Below, in pieces: positions 33,809 through 46,180 of a DNA stretch of 64,000 nucleotides. The stretch's first letter is position 1, and every line of letters starts with the position of its first letter. The notes below the pieces were generated by a model. That model ran no database searches. It was not told the DNA's origin and was given only the letters and a program-made list of their open reading frames with translations. Location: the NCBI GenBank assembly GCA_003439945.1, contig QVRM01002479.1, forward strand, positions 248,001-312,000, in the 5' to 3' direction. Position numbers and translations under genes: made by a program. The DNA is from Dermanyssus gallinae (taxonomy: Eukaryota > Arthropoda > Arachnida > Mesostigmata > Dermanyssidae).

Positions 33809-34279
33809 CAGACACAGCAGTGGCCCTGCACATCACCCTCTTCCTTGAGGGAAAGGAAAAAGAAGAAGAAAAAGGAAAAGAGAGGAACGAGAGCGAAGAC
33901 AGCAGTTAGAGTCGTCAGGCTGACAAAGCATCCCATCGAACATCCTATGGTACGCACGACAGGGCCTCGCCTGTCGAGAGAGTGTCGTTTCACTGCATAC
34001 TAGCTACTACGCGCGACAAACGGAAATTGCGAAGGCGGTGCTGTGCAGTGTGCAGCTAGTGGCGCCAGTGGAGCAGAGGAACAGCCACAGCAGCTGCGAT
34101 CTACACGACTCACGCGGTATTTAGATAAGGTTGGCGCGGCTTCCAGTCTATGTCGGCGAATCCACAGGTGGCCACGCAGAGCCTACCTCCCCTCTTCTGC
34201 CCACAAGCTATCTCTTATACCAGTCAAGTTTGAGCTCGGGGGCAACACCAGGCGGCCATTCTCGTCTATGGCTCTCGAT

Positions 34280-34330
34280 ACGCTGTTGCGGCTGTTGTTG
34301 TTGTTGCTGCTGCTGTTGTTGCTGATACTG
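34280..34330 (+). repeat. TTG/CTG triplet array
   Basis: About 16 triplets of TTG and CTG. Confidence 0.85.
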
Positions 34331-34617
34331 CCAATGCCACCGCCGCCTCCGCGGTTTTGGCTATGGCCAGTTGCGCTCCCGCTCCCGCCCGCTCCCGCCT
34401 AATGGAGCCGCATCGTGCCATAGGGACGACGCGCGTAGCGACGATTCGCGATAAGGCAACGATGCGCGTACGGACGCCGTTGTCGGGGCCCGGGGAATAG
34501 GCAGCTTGCTGCCACCACCACCTATCAGTGCTGCGAACGCCATCGGGGAGAACGAGGCAGGCGCTCGCTATACATGTGGATGTCGGCTTCATTCAACAGG
34601 TTGTTGAATGCATTCGG

Positions 34618-34645
34618 TTCCGGTCGGTCGGTCGGTCGGTTGGAC
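34618..34645 (+). repeat. (GGTC)n tetranucleotide
   Basis: Five or six GGTC units, followed by GCCAGCCAGCC. Confidence 0.85.
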
Positions 34646-34984
34646 GGCCGGCCAGCCAGCCGGCCTCGCAAAGCAACCCGAGGACGCGCCTGTCAACTGA
34701 CGGTATACGACCGAACAAGCCCTGCACCGTCCGCGGTCGAAATCACAATCATTCGTGCTGCTGTACGATGTTCAGCATGATGACGCCGACGTAAGTCGAT
34801 CGACCGATGGATGCCGTTATATCGGGCCACACAAACGGACTCGGACGTTGGATGGATGAATACAGAGATGGCTGGATGGGGAGGAATAGCGACACACACA
34901 GTCAATCATGTCGGAGTCCGTCCGAGAGGACAGACGCCCCGTCCTCCCGTTCTCCTGTCCTTTTCCCCCTCTCGGTCTCTCTTT

Positions 34985-34991
34985 TTCTCGG

Positions 34992-35024
<33 letters not shown>

Positions 35025-35026
35025 CT
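34985..35026 (+). repeat. Compound (TC)n(TA)n microsatellite
   Basis: CT run then TA run, the third of this compound type in the window. Confidence 0.9.
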
Positions 35027-35159
35027 CTTTCTCTCTGTGTTTTCATTCCTCTGTGGGGCAAGTACGGGGTGTCCGCCGGAAACGTGCGCCCTAAACCCAC
35101 TAAGGTTTACGCATCTTTTGAAAGGTTTGATGACGGACGACTGATGGTATTGGTCTTAC

Positions 35160-38100
35160 ATATTTTGGCGATGGTGATGATGACAATAATGATGAATATA
35201 ATAACGGGAACAATGATGGTGACGATGATGATTGATAGACTCTCACTAAACATATACCGCCACGTTATGTGTATATCTGTACCTGGGTGTGTGTATATGT
35301 GTGTGCTTTTGTGTGTGTGTGTGTGTGGCTGTGACTGCTTACCTGGATGAATGAGACTAGGTTAGGTTGTACTGGCTACTCGGGCAGGAACAGCATTAGC
35401 AGCAGCAGCCGCCCAAGTGGGCAGAGGCGTCGATCTCGCAGAAGCAGACGCACAAGTAGCGAAGCAAGATACAGGAGAAGAAGATGAAGGAGCAGAAGAA
35501 AGAGAAGACGACGAGGGCGACGATGGCGGCGACAACGGTGACAACGACGACGACGACGACGACAACGAAGAATGAGGAGAAAAACAGGAGGCAGCAGCAG
35601 AACCAGCAGCAGCTGCTGCGGCCGAACGCGGTATCCAGGCGGCGAGCTTCACTGAGAGAATACGCGGACAACGATGACGACGAAGCTGATGACGAAATCG
35701 CACACGACCGACGCGATCACCGTGACCGTCGTGCCCAGCGGCGTCTAATCCGTGCGGCGACGCTGGGCTGCGCGCCATTCTTGCCGCCACCACCACCACG
35801 ACCACGACAGCGACGACAGCGACGACAACAACGACGATGGTAGCGGCGGCGGCGGCGGCGTACACGAGACGAGTCGACGCAGCGTGTCAAAACTGCGTAT
35901 CTGTCACCAGCTAATCACCAGCAGCATCATCATCATCATCACCCTCATCATCATCATCATGATGCCATCTAGCCACGACAATTGCAACTACGGGCCACCC
36001 TTTAACACGCCATCATTATTATCACTGATAGTGCACACTCTACACTACTACTGTTACTTACTCCTACTACTACTACTACTACTCCTACTACTACTACGAT
36101 TATGACTAATACTACAGCAATAATAACAACAACAACACGGCAACAACACGACAACACCGACCACAGCAACAACGACAGCTACCACTTCGAAGAAGCCAGG
36201 TAGAAGATGATGATGATGATGATGATACCCTGTAGCTAACAACACCACTGCAACTAATCACCACAGACGCACATACGCACGGAATGAACGGGCGAATGAC
36301 GACGTGGCCTATGGCCACTTGTATGTACTACCACTTCTTGCACTGGCACCATCACCATCACCACCACCGTGACGACAACGACAACCGTGATGACAACAAC
36401 AACCGTTGGACAACAACAACAACGACGTTGTCGACAAGAACAGGTTCTGCTGCTGCTGCTGCTGGGTCAAGGCGGGGCAAGTACATCAGCAGAGTCACCA
36501 TCACCACTAGCATCCTCTTGCGGCTTCGTCGCTTGCGTCTACTCTCTTTTCTCCAATCGCCTTCCGATCATCGGAGTGGCAACTGGCTGCAGGCTAGTGT
36601 TGGCTGGGTGGCTGGCTGGCTACCTGACTGATTAACTGACTATATACTGATAATTGACTGCTGCGCGATCTCCAACAAACACGACAGACCGATCTACAAC
36701 AGCTAACACGACACACTTTGACAACAATGTCGACGAGATAAACACCACCTTATCACATCGTCGTCAACCACCACCACCATGACCACCCCCATTACCACGT
36801 TGACATCGATCACGGCAAACGTATCCACGGCCGTAGCACGGGCCTGTATCGCTGTTGCTGCTGCTCGATAAACAGCTTACTACTACTAACTACTACTACT
36901 AGCCCAGACTCTTGTAGTCTAGCTCCTCTTGCAGGAGGCGACAGGAGACAACTACTTGTTGTTCGGCAACGAACCAGACAATGGATGGCAACAGCATGCC
37001 AATCGTGCTGCTGCTACTGCTGCTGCTGAGGTTGCTTGAGGGGGTGCTGTTGGTGGGGTGCTGCTGGTGGTGGGGTGCTGCTTGTGGCTGTGGTGATGAT
37101 CGTGGTAGCAGTAGTAGTAGTAGTAGTAGTAGTAGTGGTCGTGCTCGTCGTCGATGTCAACGTCGCAATGAATAATAGGGGCGTCAGCAAGACAACAGCG
37201 GACTGCAGCGGAAGAGAGGCACAGCCACAGTAAACGACAGCGACAAACAACGACAACGACGACAACGACAACTACAACAACAACAGGACCTGCAGTAGCA
37301 GTGGATGCTAGACTCTACCACAGTAATGGCTGGTTCATTTCATCGTACCGAGGTTGTCGACGAGATAGATTGCGTGAACAACAGACAACGTCGTTGACAA
37401 GGCGGCTGGCTAACAGCCGATGCGGGGTCACCACGCGTATGTAGATCGGTTGGTTCGTTGGTTGGTCCATCGGTTGCTTGGTTGGTTGGTTGGTTGGTTG
37501 GTCGAGGTAGCAAAAGAGGTCGATTATGCACCGGTATGCGGTGTAAAAGAGGTAGCAAGTTTGTTGGCGAGCGGCAAGCAACGCGACGCAGCCAAGGCAA
37601 CGCGGTGGCTGCTCACGGCAGACGGTGCTACAGGCACGTACAGTAGGGAATACGGAATGTGTCCGCTATGCGAATACGCGAAGTACGTCCATGTCGAAAG
37701 CGTGTAGCGGCGTTCTTCTTCGGGCGTCGAGACGTTTCAGTCACAACTAGCCTCAACAAATCAACACAGCCCAGCAAAGCACCCAATAATAACGATGAGC
37801 AAACACTTCAGAATGGTTGCGGCTGCAGGTGCTGCAGATGCTGCAGCGAAGAGTTGAGACAGAACCTCTCTTCTCGTGTTGTTTGACGCACCCTTGCTTC
37901 TGCTGCTGCTGTTGCTGCTTGAAGCGTGCGATCACACGGGCCGTCGGACGTCTGGACGTCCTCCACTGACCGAAATCTCCTGATCAGCGAGGGTGTCGTT
38001 GAGAACAAAGGAAATTGTGTGGTGGTTGTTGCTGATATCATTCATGTTATTCTTGTTGTTGTTGAAGTTATTGTTGAAGTTGTTGCTGTTGATATCGTTC

Positions 38101-39460
38101 ATGTTGTTATTGTTGTTGTTAGTGCTGCTGTCTCCGTCGTCATCAGACGTCGCCACCTGTAGTCGCTCCTCGAAGCCAGTACGCCGTACAGTCGAAATGG
38201 CCGGACGACCATCTGGCCTAACTTGGATGTTTCTGCAACAGCAGCGTAGTCTCGAAACGCTCTCATATCTGGCGGTCGCCAACAAAACGCAGCTTATATA
38301 ACGATTCACATCGTAGCAACACGCCACTGACTACTACTGAACGCACTAGTAGACGACGTTGCTACATATTCGGTGGGTGCGCTATATTAGTATTAGTTGC
38401 GTTGGTGTTGGTAAATGATTATGTTAAAATTATTATGTTAGCGGTAGCGTTAGGCTTTAGCTACTTTTTACTTGGGATTATCTGTTGCTTGGTTTCGTGC
38501 TGTCACTGGTCGGAATTGCTGACTTTCGTTGTATTGTAAGGATTTCCTATGGAGCCCGAGGAGTTTTGGTAGTTGTTTTTCTTCGTGCCACTGTCGTTGT
38601 TGTTTTCGGTTTGTGGCTGTTGTTGTCGTTGCTACTGTTGTTGTTGTTGCTGCTGTTGCTGTTTCTGCTGCTGCTGTTGGAGTCGTGATGATGATGCCGC
38701 ATTAAAGTTGATGATGAGAGCCGATTAGATAGCAAAGATACACATAGTCGTCACCGTTGAGTTGACATATATGGCCAGCCGCAGCAGAGATGATGAGCTC
38801 ACCACCACCACCCGAAACACCACCGGTGATCTCACTACTAACCGGCAGGCTAGCTTGTGCTGGCATACATACGCACACGCCAACGCAGCTTTCGTGTTGC
38901 GACTACAATGACTGCTAGTTACAGTAGTAGAATTAGTAGTAGTAGTAGTATTCCATGGAATAATTAAAAAAAAAACACCGTCGTGTTCTGGCGCGATGAG
39001 AGCACTTACTTGACGCCGCTTGAAGCGACTGGGTACCGCTATTTCCCTAGGGCCGTTGTGGCCACTTCCGAACTAAACAACAATTGCATCACTGCCGCTA
39101 CCGCTACCACTACCACCACCACCACCAACACCGCACGCTGCCTCAATTCGTTTGTCCGTTTGGCGCGTGACGTTCATATTCCGTCGCCACGACCCGATTA
39201 CCACCACCACCATCACCGCTACCACAGCAGCATCAGCAGCAGCAGCACTGCACGACGCAGCCGAGATCGTAGCCCGGCTGAGGGTCTTCCTCGCCCGCCA
39301 CCCACCTCTTCGTTCCTAGCGATCCTCTCGCTTAGCTTTGAAGAAACCTTTTCACGTTATCTCTTGTTGTTGCTGTTGTTGTTACTGTTGTTGTTGTTGT
39401 TGTTGCCACTGTTGTTGAGATCACTAGCATCACATATGCCACAACATTAGATGCTGGCTG
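35160..39460. repeat. Dense field of triplet microsatellites
   Basis: Repeated short arrays of GAC, CAA/CAG, TAC/CTA, GAT, GTT/GTC and TTG occur almost continuously (for example 35,530-35,575, 36,055-36,100, 36,200-36,225, 36,370-36,460, 37,100-37,140, 38,040-38,130, 38,600-38,690, 39,360-39,420). A GGTT tetranucleotide run lies at 37,440-37,505. The many long single-residue frames in this region are consequences of these repeats. No conserved domain was seen. Similar density often occurs in introns or UTRs of long arthropod regulatory genes, but that is inference. Confidence 0.8.
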
Positions 39461-39839
39461 ATTAGTATCGGTGTGTAAAGGGTGTCGTATATGTAGTTGT
39501 AGATAGATATCTATCTATCTATCAATGTATATACGCTACGGTGCGCCTCTTCGCAGCTAGTCTTCGCAGGGTCGTCATTCGGCGTCGGGGTTTTCGTCGT
39601 TCGGCTCCTTTGCTTGTCGTTTGCTCGTCGTGTAGATGTGGTTGCTTAAATTAAACTGCCGAGTCAATAGTTGCGTTGACGAAGCTTAACCGTGTGCTCT
39701 CTTGCCGCCGGATCAGGCAGAACTGTGTCAGCGGGGGCGGGGGCTGCGAGAACGCTACCAAACACGATGACGCCCACCACAACGCAAACGCCCCAATGAA
39801 AACGGGCGACGGCACACATTACTTTACTGGCAAATCCTT

Positions 39840-39965
39840 GGCACTGTGATTGTGGCGGCTTCGGTCGCTGTTGCTGTTGCTGCTGCTGCGGCTGCTGACG
39901 TTCGTGTCGTTGTAGCTGCTACTGTTGCTGTTGCTGTCGTGGTTGTTGTTCTCGTTGCTGACGTC
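39840..39965 (+). repeat. CTG/TTG/CGT triplet array
   Basis: Mixed GCTGTTGCTGCTGC and CGTTGTAGCTGC triplets, part of the same field. Confidence 0.78.
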
Positions 39966-40015
39966 GCTCCGTCGTCTCCGCTGCGGCATGCTGGCTCGTA
40001 TAGCTAGCTAGCTGA

Positions 40016-40560
40016 TTGCGGCCGGCTGTACTGTTTGCCATACGCCTCACTGACAGCCGGCTGCCGGGCAGTTCGTTCGTACTGAGAGCTTCCAGCCGCG
40101 ATTCCTGCTCGCGCCTTCTCTCCCTCTCGCGGAGGTGGCTCTCGCCGTTGTCGTCGTCGTCGTCCTCATCGGCCAGGTTGCCTGCCTGCCTGCCTGCCAG
40201 CCAGCCTCAGCGTCAGCACCCGCCGGCCACACCGCCGAGGCTCACAGGTGGTCGCGCATGCGCTTTGGATGAGCACCCACCACCCCGAACGACCCCCGAG
40301 CGGCCCCCGAGCGCCCATTGCCGCCGCTCCCGCCCCGTTGCCCACCAGCCCCTCTTCTGCTGCTGCTGCCGCCGCCGCCGTCACCGCTGACGCCCCCCTC
40401 CCGCCGGCCCCCGGGCGCCCACCCACCCGACAGGAAACTAGTCTTTCTTCCCTCCTTCATCTATTTCCTCTCCATTGCTCCGCTTCGATTTTCTCTCTAT
40501 TTCGCATTGGCCCTTCTTTCCCGCATGCTCTTTTCCTTGCTTGGCCCGCCCTTCTCCCTC
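40016..40560. other. GC-rich low-complexity segment
   Basis: Proline-, alanine- and arginine-rich frames on both strands (for example 40,016-40,390 plus) come from CCG/GCC/CTG triplets and CCTG repeats. No domain recognised. Confidence 0.45.
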
Positions 40561-40591
40561 CTCTCTCTCTCTACCTCTCTCTTTCTACTTG

Positions 40592-40722
40592 AAGCGCCCC
40601 TTTATTCCCATTGTATTTCAGAGGCGTCCCTTTCTCTCTGTACACCAAAGGCGCCCCTTTTTCTCATCGTCCACCTCAGACGCCTTTCCCTCACCATCCC
40701 CCTCTACTCGACATGCGCCCCC
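40592..40722 (+). repeat. Degenerate ~30-bp minisatellite
   Basis: Roughly four units of about 30 bp start with words like GAAGCGCCCCTTT, GAGGCGTCCCTTT and GGCGCCCCTTTTT. One frame gives a loose 10-residue period. The unit start resembles the AAAAGCCCCTTCT start of the 36-bp repeat at 2457. Confidence 0.55.
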
Positions 40723-41028
40723 ATCTTCTTCCTTCACTATAAATTGCCCCTTGCCGTAGGAACGGCGCCGATAGGATACCGCGCCATAGTCAGCATCAGC
40801 AGCGGCAGCAGCAGCGCTACGGGACCCTACTCTTCCCCATCGATAACCCTCACCAGCCCTTTCCCTCAATGTTTCAGAAAGCAAATGCTGCTGCTTCTTC
40901 TTTTTCATCTCCTTCTTTTCTGTCTTCTGCTCCTCATCTCCGGCTTCGTGGCCAGAACCAACCACCTCCAGCAATCTTGGTAGCTAGCTCCTCAAGGACG
41001 GACTGACTGACAGACAGCACTGGTTGCC

Positions 41029-41481
41029 ATGGTGACTAGCGCCTCCGACGGTGGTTCGGCGATAAGATCCTGGTCTCTGTGCGCACGACTGATCGTAGTA
41101 GTTTATGTAATACTAGTGGTAGTAGTCGCTGTAGTAATAGTACCAGCTGCGGCTTCACGAGCAGAAAAGTATGGAACCCTTGCGCAAAACCGCAACGTGT
41201 TAAATACGCTAGGGACAAAAAATCAAGCATACGCAAAAATACCTTTCACTTACACTAATCTCTCAAAGCTCCTCCTCTCACGCATGTCGCTATCCAGTCC
41301 TAGCCATGCAACTTCTGGATCGCACAACGAGAACCAACAACGACAGCAACATTTAATTTCGCTCGCAGCGACATTTACCGTCACCGTTGTCACCCGGCAG
41401 CGTCGGCTTTCAGCGTTAGCCGTTAACTCCCGAGAGCCAGCCGGAAAGGAGTTTCGGAGAGAGAAAGGTGAACTGCATTAA
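41029..41481 (+). CDS. Candidate 150-codon ORF with one membrane segment
   Basis: An ATG in a strong vertebrate/insect-style start context (TTGCCATGG) opens a frame to 41,481. Residues about 20-46 form a hydrophobic segment (CARLIVVVYVILVVVVAVVI) that could be a signal anchor, followed by a mixed, Ser/Gln-rich tail without triplet bias. No family is recognised. The hydrophobic segment is partly produced by GTA triplets, so a chance ORF is possible. No splice evidence or conservation is available. Confidence 0.2.
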   Translation: MVTSASDGGSAIRSWSLCARLIVVVYVILVVVVAVVIVPAAASRAEKYGTLAQNRNVLNTLGTKNQAYAKIPFTYTNLSKLLLSRMSLSSPSHATSGSHNENQQRQQHLISLAATFTVTVVTRQRRLSALAVNSREPAGKEFRREKGELH

Positions 41482-41536
41482 AGAATCAATAAGGAAGAAT
41501 AGTAGTAGTAGTAGTAGGTAGTCAAGGGACGGCGGC

Positions 41537-42088
41537 ATGAACGCATGGACAGACGGAAGACAGGCGGGAGCCTGCCTGCCCGTCTGCTCGCCCATTCAGG
41601 CAACTCAGCAACAGGTCCCTGTCGGCCTGCTGTCGGCTCGAAGAGAAGCCCTCGCCGAACTAGTGGGCCAGACAGCAGCAGCGGCGGCGGCGCCAGCAGC
41701 CGCTGCCATTCCGCCGCCGCCGCCACCACCACCACGGCCGCCCGCGCTTGTCACGCCGTACCGCCACGACGAACCCCTCGGAAGTGGGGGAACCTCGAAC
41801 TCCCGACGCCCTCCCGAAGTAGGTGGCGGCTGCTGCTGCTCCGTTCCCTCCCTTTTCTCTCTCTCCCCCCCCCCCCCCCCCCCCCGCCCCTCCCCCACCG
41901 TCCCCTCCTTACCTCCCTTGCTCCCCCTTGCCACCCACTGGCCAGTGCGCCAGCCCGGCACCACTGCACTTCACCTGGATTCATCACAACTTGTTGATTC
42001 ATTCGCTACTTGGCCGGCCAACCTGGCCGTGTTCGGCGTGCTTGCGCCTGCCTGTGCCCGGCCTACGTTTTCGTTCGTGCTCGCATGA
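41537..42088 (+). CDS. Low-complexity ORF, 183 codons, doubtful
   Basis: A long plus-strand frame starts with ATG at 41,537 and contains poly-Ala and poly-Pro runs from GCC/CCG triplets and from a C-rich run near 41,866-41,885. The opposite strand is also open (41,605-41,964), which argues for composition rather than selection. No domain seen. Confidence 0.12.
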   Translation: MNAWTDGRQAGACLPVCSPIQATQQQVPVGLLSARREALAELVGQTAAAAAAPAAAAIPPPPPPPPRPPALVTPYRHDEPLGSGGTSNSRRPPEVGGGCCCSVPSLFSLSPPPPPPRPSPTVPSLPPLLPLATHWPVRQPGTTALHLDSSQLVDSFATWPANLAVFGVLAPACARPTFSFVLA

Positions 42089-42195
42089 AAGTGGGCTTTC
42101 GACCGGCGGCGCTGCTGCTGTTGCCGGGAAGCCTAAGAGACACTATTTCATTGCGTTGCTGCGAGCGCTACACCGCTACGACGACTCTCACTGCC

Positions 42196-42229
42196 ATAAT
42201 AATAATAATAATAATAATACTAATAATAT
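42196..42229. repeat. (TAA)n microsatellite at retrotransposon 3' end
   Basis: About ten ATA/TAA units with one TACTAA interruption lie directly next to the 3' end of a truncated retrotransposon copy (42,230). Confidence 0.9.
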
Positions 42230-42327
42230 ATTTTTTTGGAACAAGGGTTTATTTTATCAATATGTACATGTGTCACAATTATCAATATATTACTTATATA
42301 ATATTTACAATATTGCTTATATTATTC

Positions 42328-42333
<6 letters not shown>
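42230..42333 (-). mobile_element. 5'-truncated 3' end of the REL retrotransposon (copy 2)
   Basis: About 100 bases starting GAACAAGGGTTTATT match 52,749-52,851, the last codons and 3' UTR of the long minus-strand retrotransposon, with only a few substitutions. Homology stops at 42,334, where a (TA)n tract begins. This is a recent, strongly 5'-truncated copy, next to (TAA)n exactly as in the long copy. Confidence 0.9.

Positions 42334-42370
<37 letters not shown>
42334..42370. repeat. (TA)n microsatellite
   Basis: About 16 TA units between the truncated retrotransposon end and the next segment. Confidence 0.92.
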
Positions 42371-42690
42371 CAATTGTGAGGTGTGAACGTTTAGGCCAGA
42401 TCCAACATGCTCTGTTCGCTTCCTGCCAATTCATGGCGACCATGATTGAAGCCACGTTCCCTCTTCAAGCGGTCAACGACATCATCTGTCTCAAAAACAT
42501 GGCCTCGCATCGATCGCCCGTAACGTCTTCTGTACGTTTTCCGATATCTTTCAGGATTTTTGCTGTACCTCTGCTGGTGGGGCCGAGTGTCCCCAATGTA
42601 ATAGTAGCTCAAGATACTTCCTTCGTTTTTCAAAATCCGCGCGCTCTGATACCCATCCAGATTCAACTGCGCCGTTATTATTATTATTGG
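42371..42690. other. Unassigned segment bounded by (TA)n and (TTA)n
   Basis: A complex-sequence island ends at a TTATTATTATTATT run (42,675-42,689). The minus strand has a 91-codon frame (42,391-42,666) with a basic stretch RYRKTYRRRYGR, unrecognised. It may be the upstream part of a chimeric insertion with the 42,230 fragment. Confidence 0.35.
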
Positions 42691-42871
42691 TACTTCTAAT
42701 TAATTAATCTGCAGGCATATAATATATGATTGCAGAAAAAATCTCGAGTTTAGACTGTGACTTTTTACAGAAGTGCCGTGCCCTTTTGAGGTTGCTTCAA
42801 ATTTCTTTTCATCTATCTCCAAATACTTTGTTACACGTAGTGGCGGTTTAAATCCGGTAAACATTGCTTAT

Positions 42872-42893
42872 AGCATATATATATATATATATT

Positions 42894-42946
<53 letters not shown>

Positions 42947-42972
42947 ATGTATATATATATATATATATATAT
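42872..42972. repeat. (TA)n microsatellite, interrupted
   Basis: About 100 bases of TA with TTTATG and TTATG interruptions. Confidence 0.92.
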
Positions 42973-42974
42973 CA

Positions 42975-43860
42975 CATGCATGTATTTTATCCATGCGCGT
43001 ACCTGCCCTAAAATTGTCATTATAAGAACATAGCAATGCTCCCAAACACTGTTTTGCGTAGCGTATACTTCCTTAAGTTTATTTCTGCACTTGACTAACT
43101 CGCTTATCAGCTTTTAGATCACGCATTTCGTATCAGTTCTTCTCACATGTTTCTATTTTAAAGTAAAAATAAAAGACAGAGAGAAGAAAGAACCATCAAG
43201 AGACAGATAAAAAGACAAATGGGTCAAAATAAATACATAACACGACGCAAAAAGCCATTGTTAAGTGAAATGAATCCTCACTAGCTTTTGCTCGCAAAAA
43301 TAAAAACACCATTGACCTACAAATACGGGCATATATTTACCTTGGGCATCACCCACTTGTTCGGAAAAGAGACAGCAACGATAGGCGGAATAAAGATTGC
43401 ATTCAACTGTTTGGACGTAACACAAATGAGTAAGTACTTGTGCGGCAACTACTACCGGGTATTATTTGTTAATTTTGGCATTTAATGCCGTAATTTCTAT
43501 CACTTCTACCACCGCTGCCTCATTATGCGACAAGGCAGTCATAGGCATGTTTTGGCGTGCACCTCTCTGTATAGGTGGTCTACGATTTCGTGCGTCATCT
43601 GCGTTTTGCGGCAATGCAGATTGTACATATGTGTATCTATCAACATGCAAAATAAAGGATGTTAGGCAATGTCTGTAAGATGGACGACGCACGACGACGA
43701 ATAAGGAAAATGAGTTTAATATTGGTTTACTGGTAGACAGACTCCGTATTTTATGTCGTCATCTAAACACGGAATGACAGCTAGAGAAACAGCCATATAA
43801 ATAGACACAAACGCTAGCTAATATAACTGGATACATTAATTCGCAAGCTAAAACAGAATT
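42975..43860. other. Unassigned AT-rich DNA
   Basis: No coding or repeat signature seen. Confidence 0.42.
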
Positions 43861-43863
43861 AAG

Positions 43864-43963
<100 letters not shown>

Positions 43964-43964
43964 A

Positions 43965-45840
43965 AAATATAACGCATTACTGCTTTCTCGGGATAAGACA
44001 AGGTTGCCGTTCACCTGCAAAACCCTTCTCACGAAGGAATCCTCGATCATCATATACCTACCGGTTGACCCACGTACAGGTTTGCGTTTAAGCTCAAGTT
44101 TAAAATGTATGCTGCATGCGCGGTATTCATATATCTACAGTGCACGTCTAACACACTAGAATAGCGACAGCCACCGACGATAAATAGCAAGGATACATCT
44201 CACCCCTACTGCTACAAAGCCAATCTCAGAGAAATCCTAACGTCGTGTAAGTATAATTCAGGAAAGAGGTGAGGACGAAAATGAACTGTGCGTCATTTAC
44301 GTAACACGTGCAGTTCCATGCGTGCGCCACACCGAGCCCTTTTAAACGTTAGTCGCCAGTATTCCCGCATAAATTGTTGGACATGGCACTATTTTAGAAT
44401 AATCGGTTTTTGCTTAATTATTCTTTCTGTTTCTTCTCAAGTAACGGTCGCGGGTGTGTAAAAAAACAAGCAGCAAAAACTATTCTAGTCAAACGTGCGA
44501 ACTCATTATTTTCTCGAAATGGTATTCTCTAATTACAATGATCTTTGCCACTGGTCAGCTAGATTTGCGAATCATTGTTTGCTATACGTCCCTGCCACTG
44601 AAAGGTATTGAAATTTAATGAAATCAGACAAAATCTCTTAAAAGCAGAGCGCTTTTAAGAGACCGAAATAATAAGAATAGTGATCAGTAAGCCACTAGCC
44701 CAATTTTAGTTTTTGATTTATTTTTAATTTAACCAGATTTATGTTTCTGTAGCCTACCGAACGTTAGAAAACTCTAGAGTCCCGCTATTTCTCTTTGGTC
44801 GTAGCAAAACAGTGAAATTACCGTGTGCCAATGGTTCACGTCGTTTATACTCTGTTTTAGCACTCTCTTCTGTTCACGAGGAATTAATTTCCATGAAGTT
44901 CTATTGAAATATTTGGGTGCTCTGGAAATTATCGTAACGTCAACGTTAAGCTTCAAGACGAGATGATAACCGCTGGGTTTGCGGAATATGGCTCATCGTG
45001 CGGGTTACAGTATTCTGTACAGAGCGTTTTGGTTACAGCTACCGACTACTGCTGCTATTGCCAACAGACGTAGCCTTGGTTTCTCTAATATAGAACTAGT
45101 TTTGTTCTTTGCTTACATTGTTTTTATTTTATAGAAGATATTAGCAATATGCTGGCAATCCGTTTCGATTGCCATAATTCAACCTACAACGAAAATACTC
45201 CTAATTTAGTGCTTTAACTAACCACTTAGTTGCGTTTGTACAGAAAAATAAGAGTTTTGAGCGTAAATAGTGAGGCTTCTGTCTACATCGACGCCTGTTT
45301 TATAAGCAAACCACTTCTTCTCTGCCTTGCGTGCCAGGAAACGTGCATGCAAAAAACTTCTGCGTACACTCTACATAGTGAGCACCGACTGCGAACACTC
45401 TCACAGGAAGCTTATTATATGAGATAATTATCTTAGACAAGGATATCTGTTGTGTAATTCGTTTAATAACTAGACGATGTTGCTAACGCACCTAAACTAG
45501 AAGAGATGCTCCGAATGATCTGGAAACATTTCATGGTGAACACACGCGTTCAACGAACAAATGGAATTGAACAATGATATTAAACTAAGTCTATTCTAGC
45601 GGGTTACAGTGCTGCCTGCAAGTAATGCCTGACCAAAAATCTAAAAATGTCTGAAACGAGTGACGTATCCTGATCGCCGATGGCTGACGTCAATGTATTA
45701 GTTACCATTTGCAGTCATTAAAGACATTACTGTTTTTATCAACCGCGTACTATACAGACTTCCATTACACCCGAGTGTGCACTTATATGCCTACGCTTCT
45801 GGTTGCATCATCCATGCATCCTATAGTACCTAAACAAAAA
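43965..45840. other. Unassigned AT-rich DNA
   Basis: Holds a perfect 12-bp hairpin at 44,634-44,662. No gene recognised. Confidence 0.42.
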
Positions 45841-45844
45841 AAAA

Positions 45845-45866
45845 ATATATATATATATGTATGTAT

Positions 45867-45938
<72 letters not shown>
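45845..45938. repeat. (TA)n microsatellite with GTATGTA interruptions
   Basis: A TA tract with three TATGTATGTA interruptions in its first half. Confidence 0.93.
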
Positions 45939-46139
45939 TTGCTATATTAATATGCGAATTAACTTCTAGTGTTAAGGGGGCGTCTGCTTCGTAAGCGGCA
46001 ACAGGCGACGGCGACGAGCACGAGAGCGGCAGCGCTTCAACAGCCACCCACGGTGAGGCGAGGCAAGAGCTATACACAAGCTGCATGGCAAATACGGATT
46101 TACATTGGAAACAACTGCGCTATTTCGTTGTTTCTGCTG

Positions 46140-46180
46140 CGGCTTCCGCTGCGATTGTTGTTGTTGTTGCTGCTGCTGTT
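46140..46180 (+). repeat. TTG/CTG triplet array
   Basis: GTTGTTGTTGCTGCTGCTGTTGC-like triplets. The hydrophobic frame at 46,085-46,333 arises from them. Confidence 0.8.

Noticed and set aside
35362..35865. 167-codon minus-strand ORF with Ser/Val/Ala runs
   Set aside because: It is made of GAC/GTC/CAG triplet repeats with no domain and an equally open plus strand.
37440..37505. GGTT repeats as possible interstitial telomere sequence
   Set aside because: The unit is GGTT with interruptions, not the arthropod TTAGG or the TTAGGG repeat.
41605..41964. Gly/Ala-rich minus-strand ORF
   Set aside because: It is the shadow of GCC/CCG triplets and a C-rich run. Both strands are open, so composition explains it.
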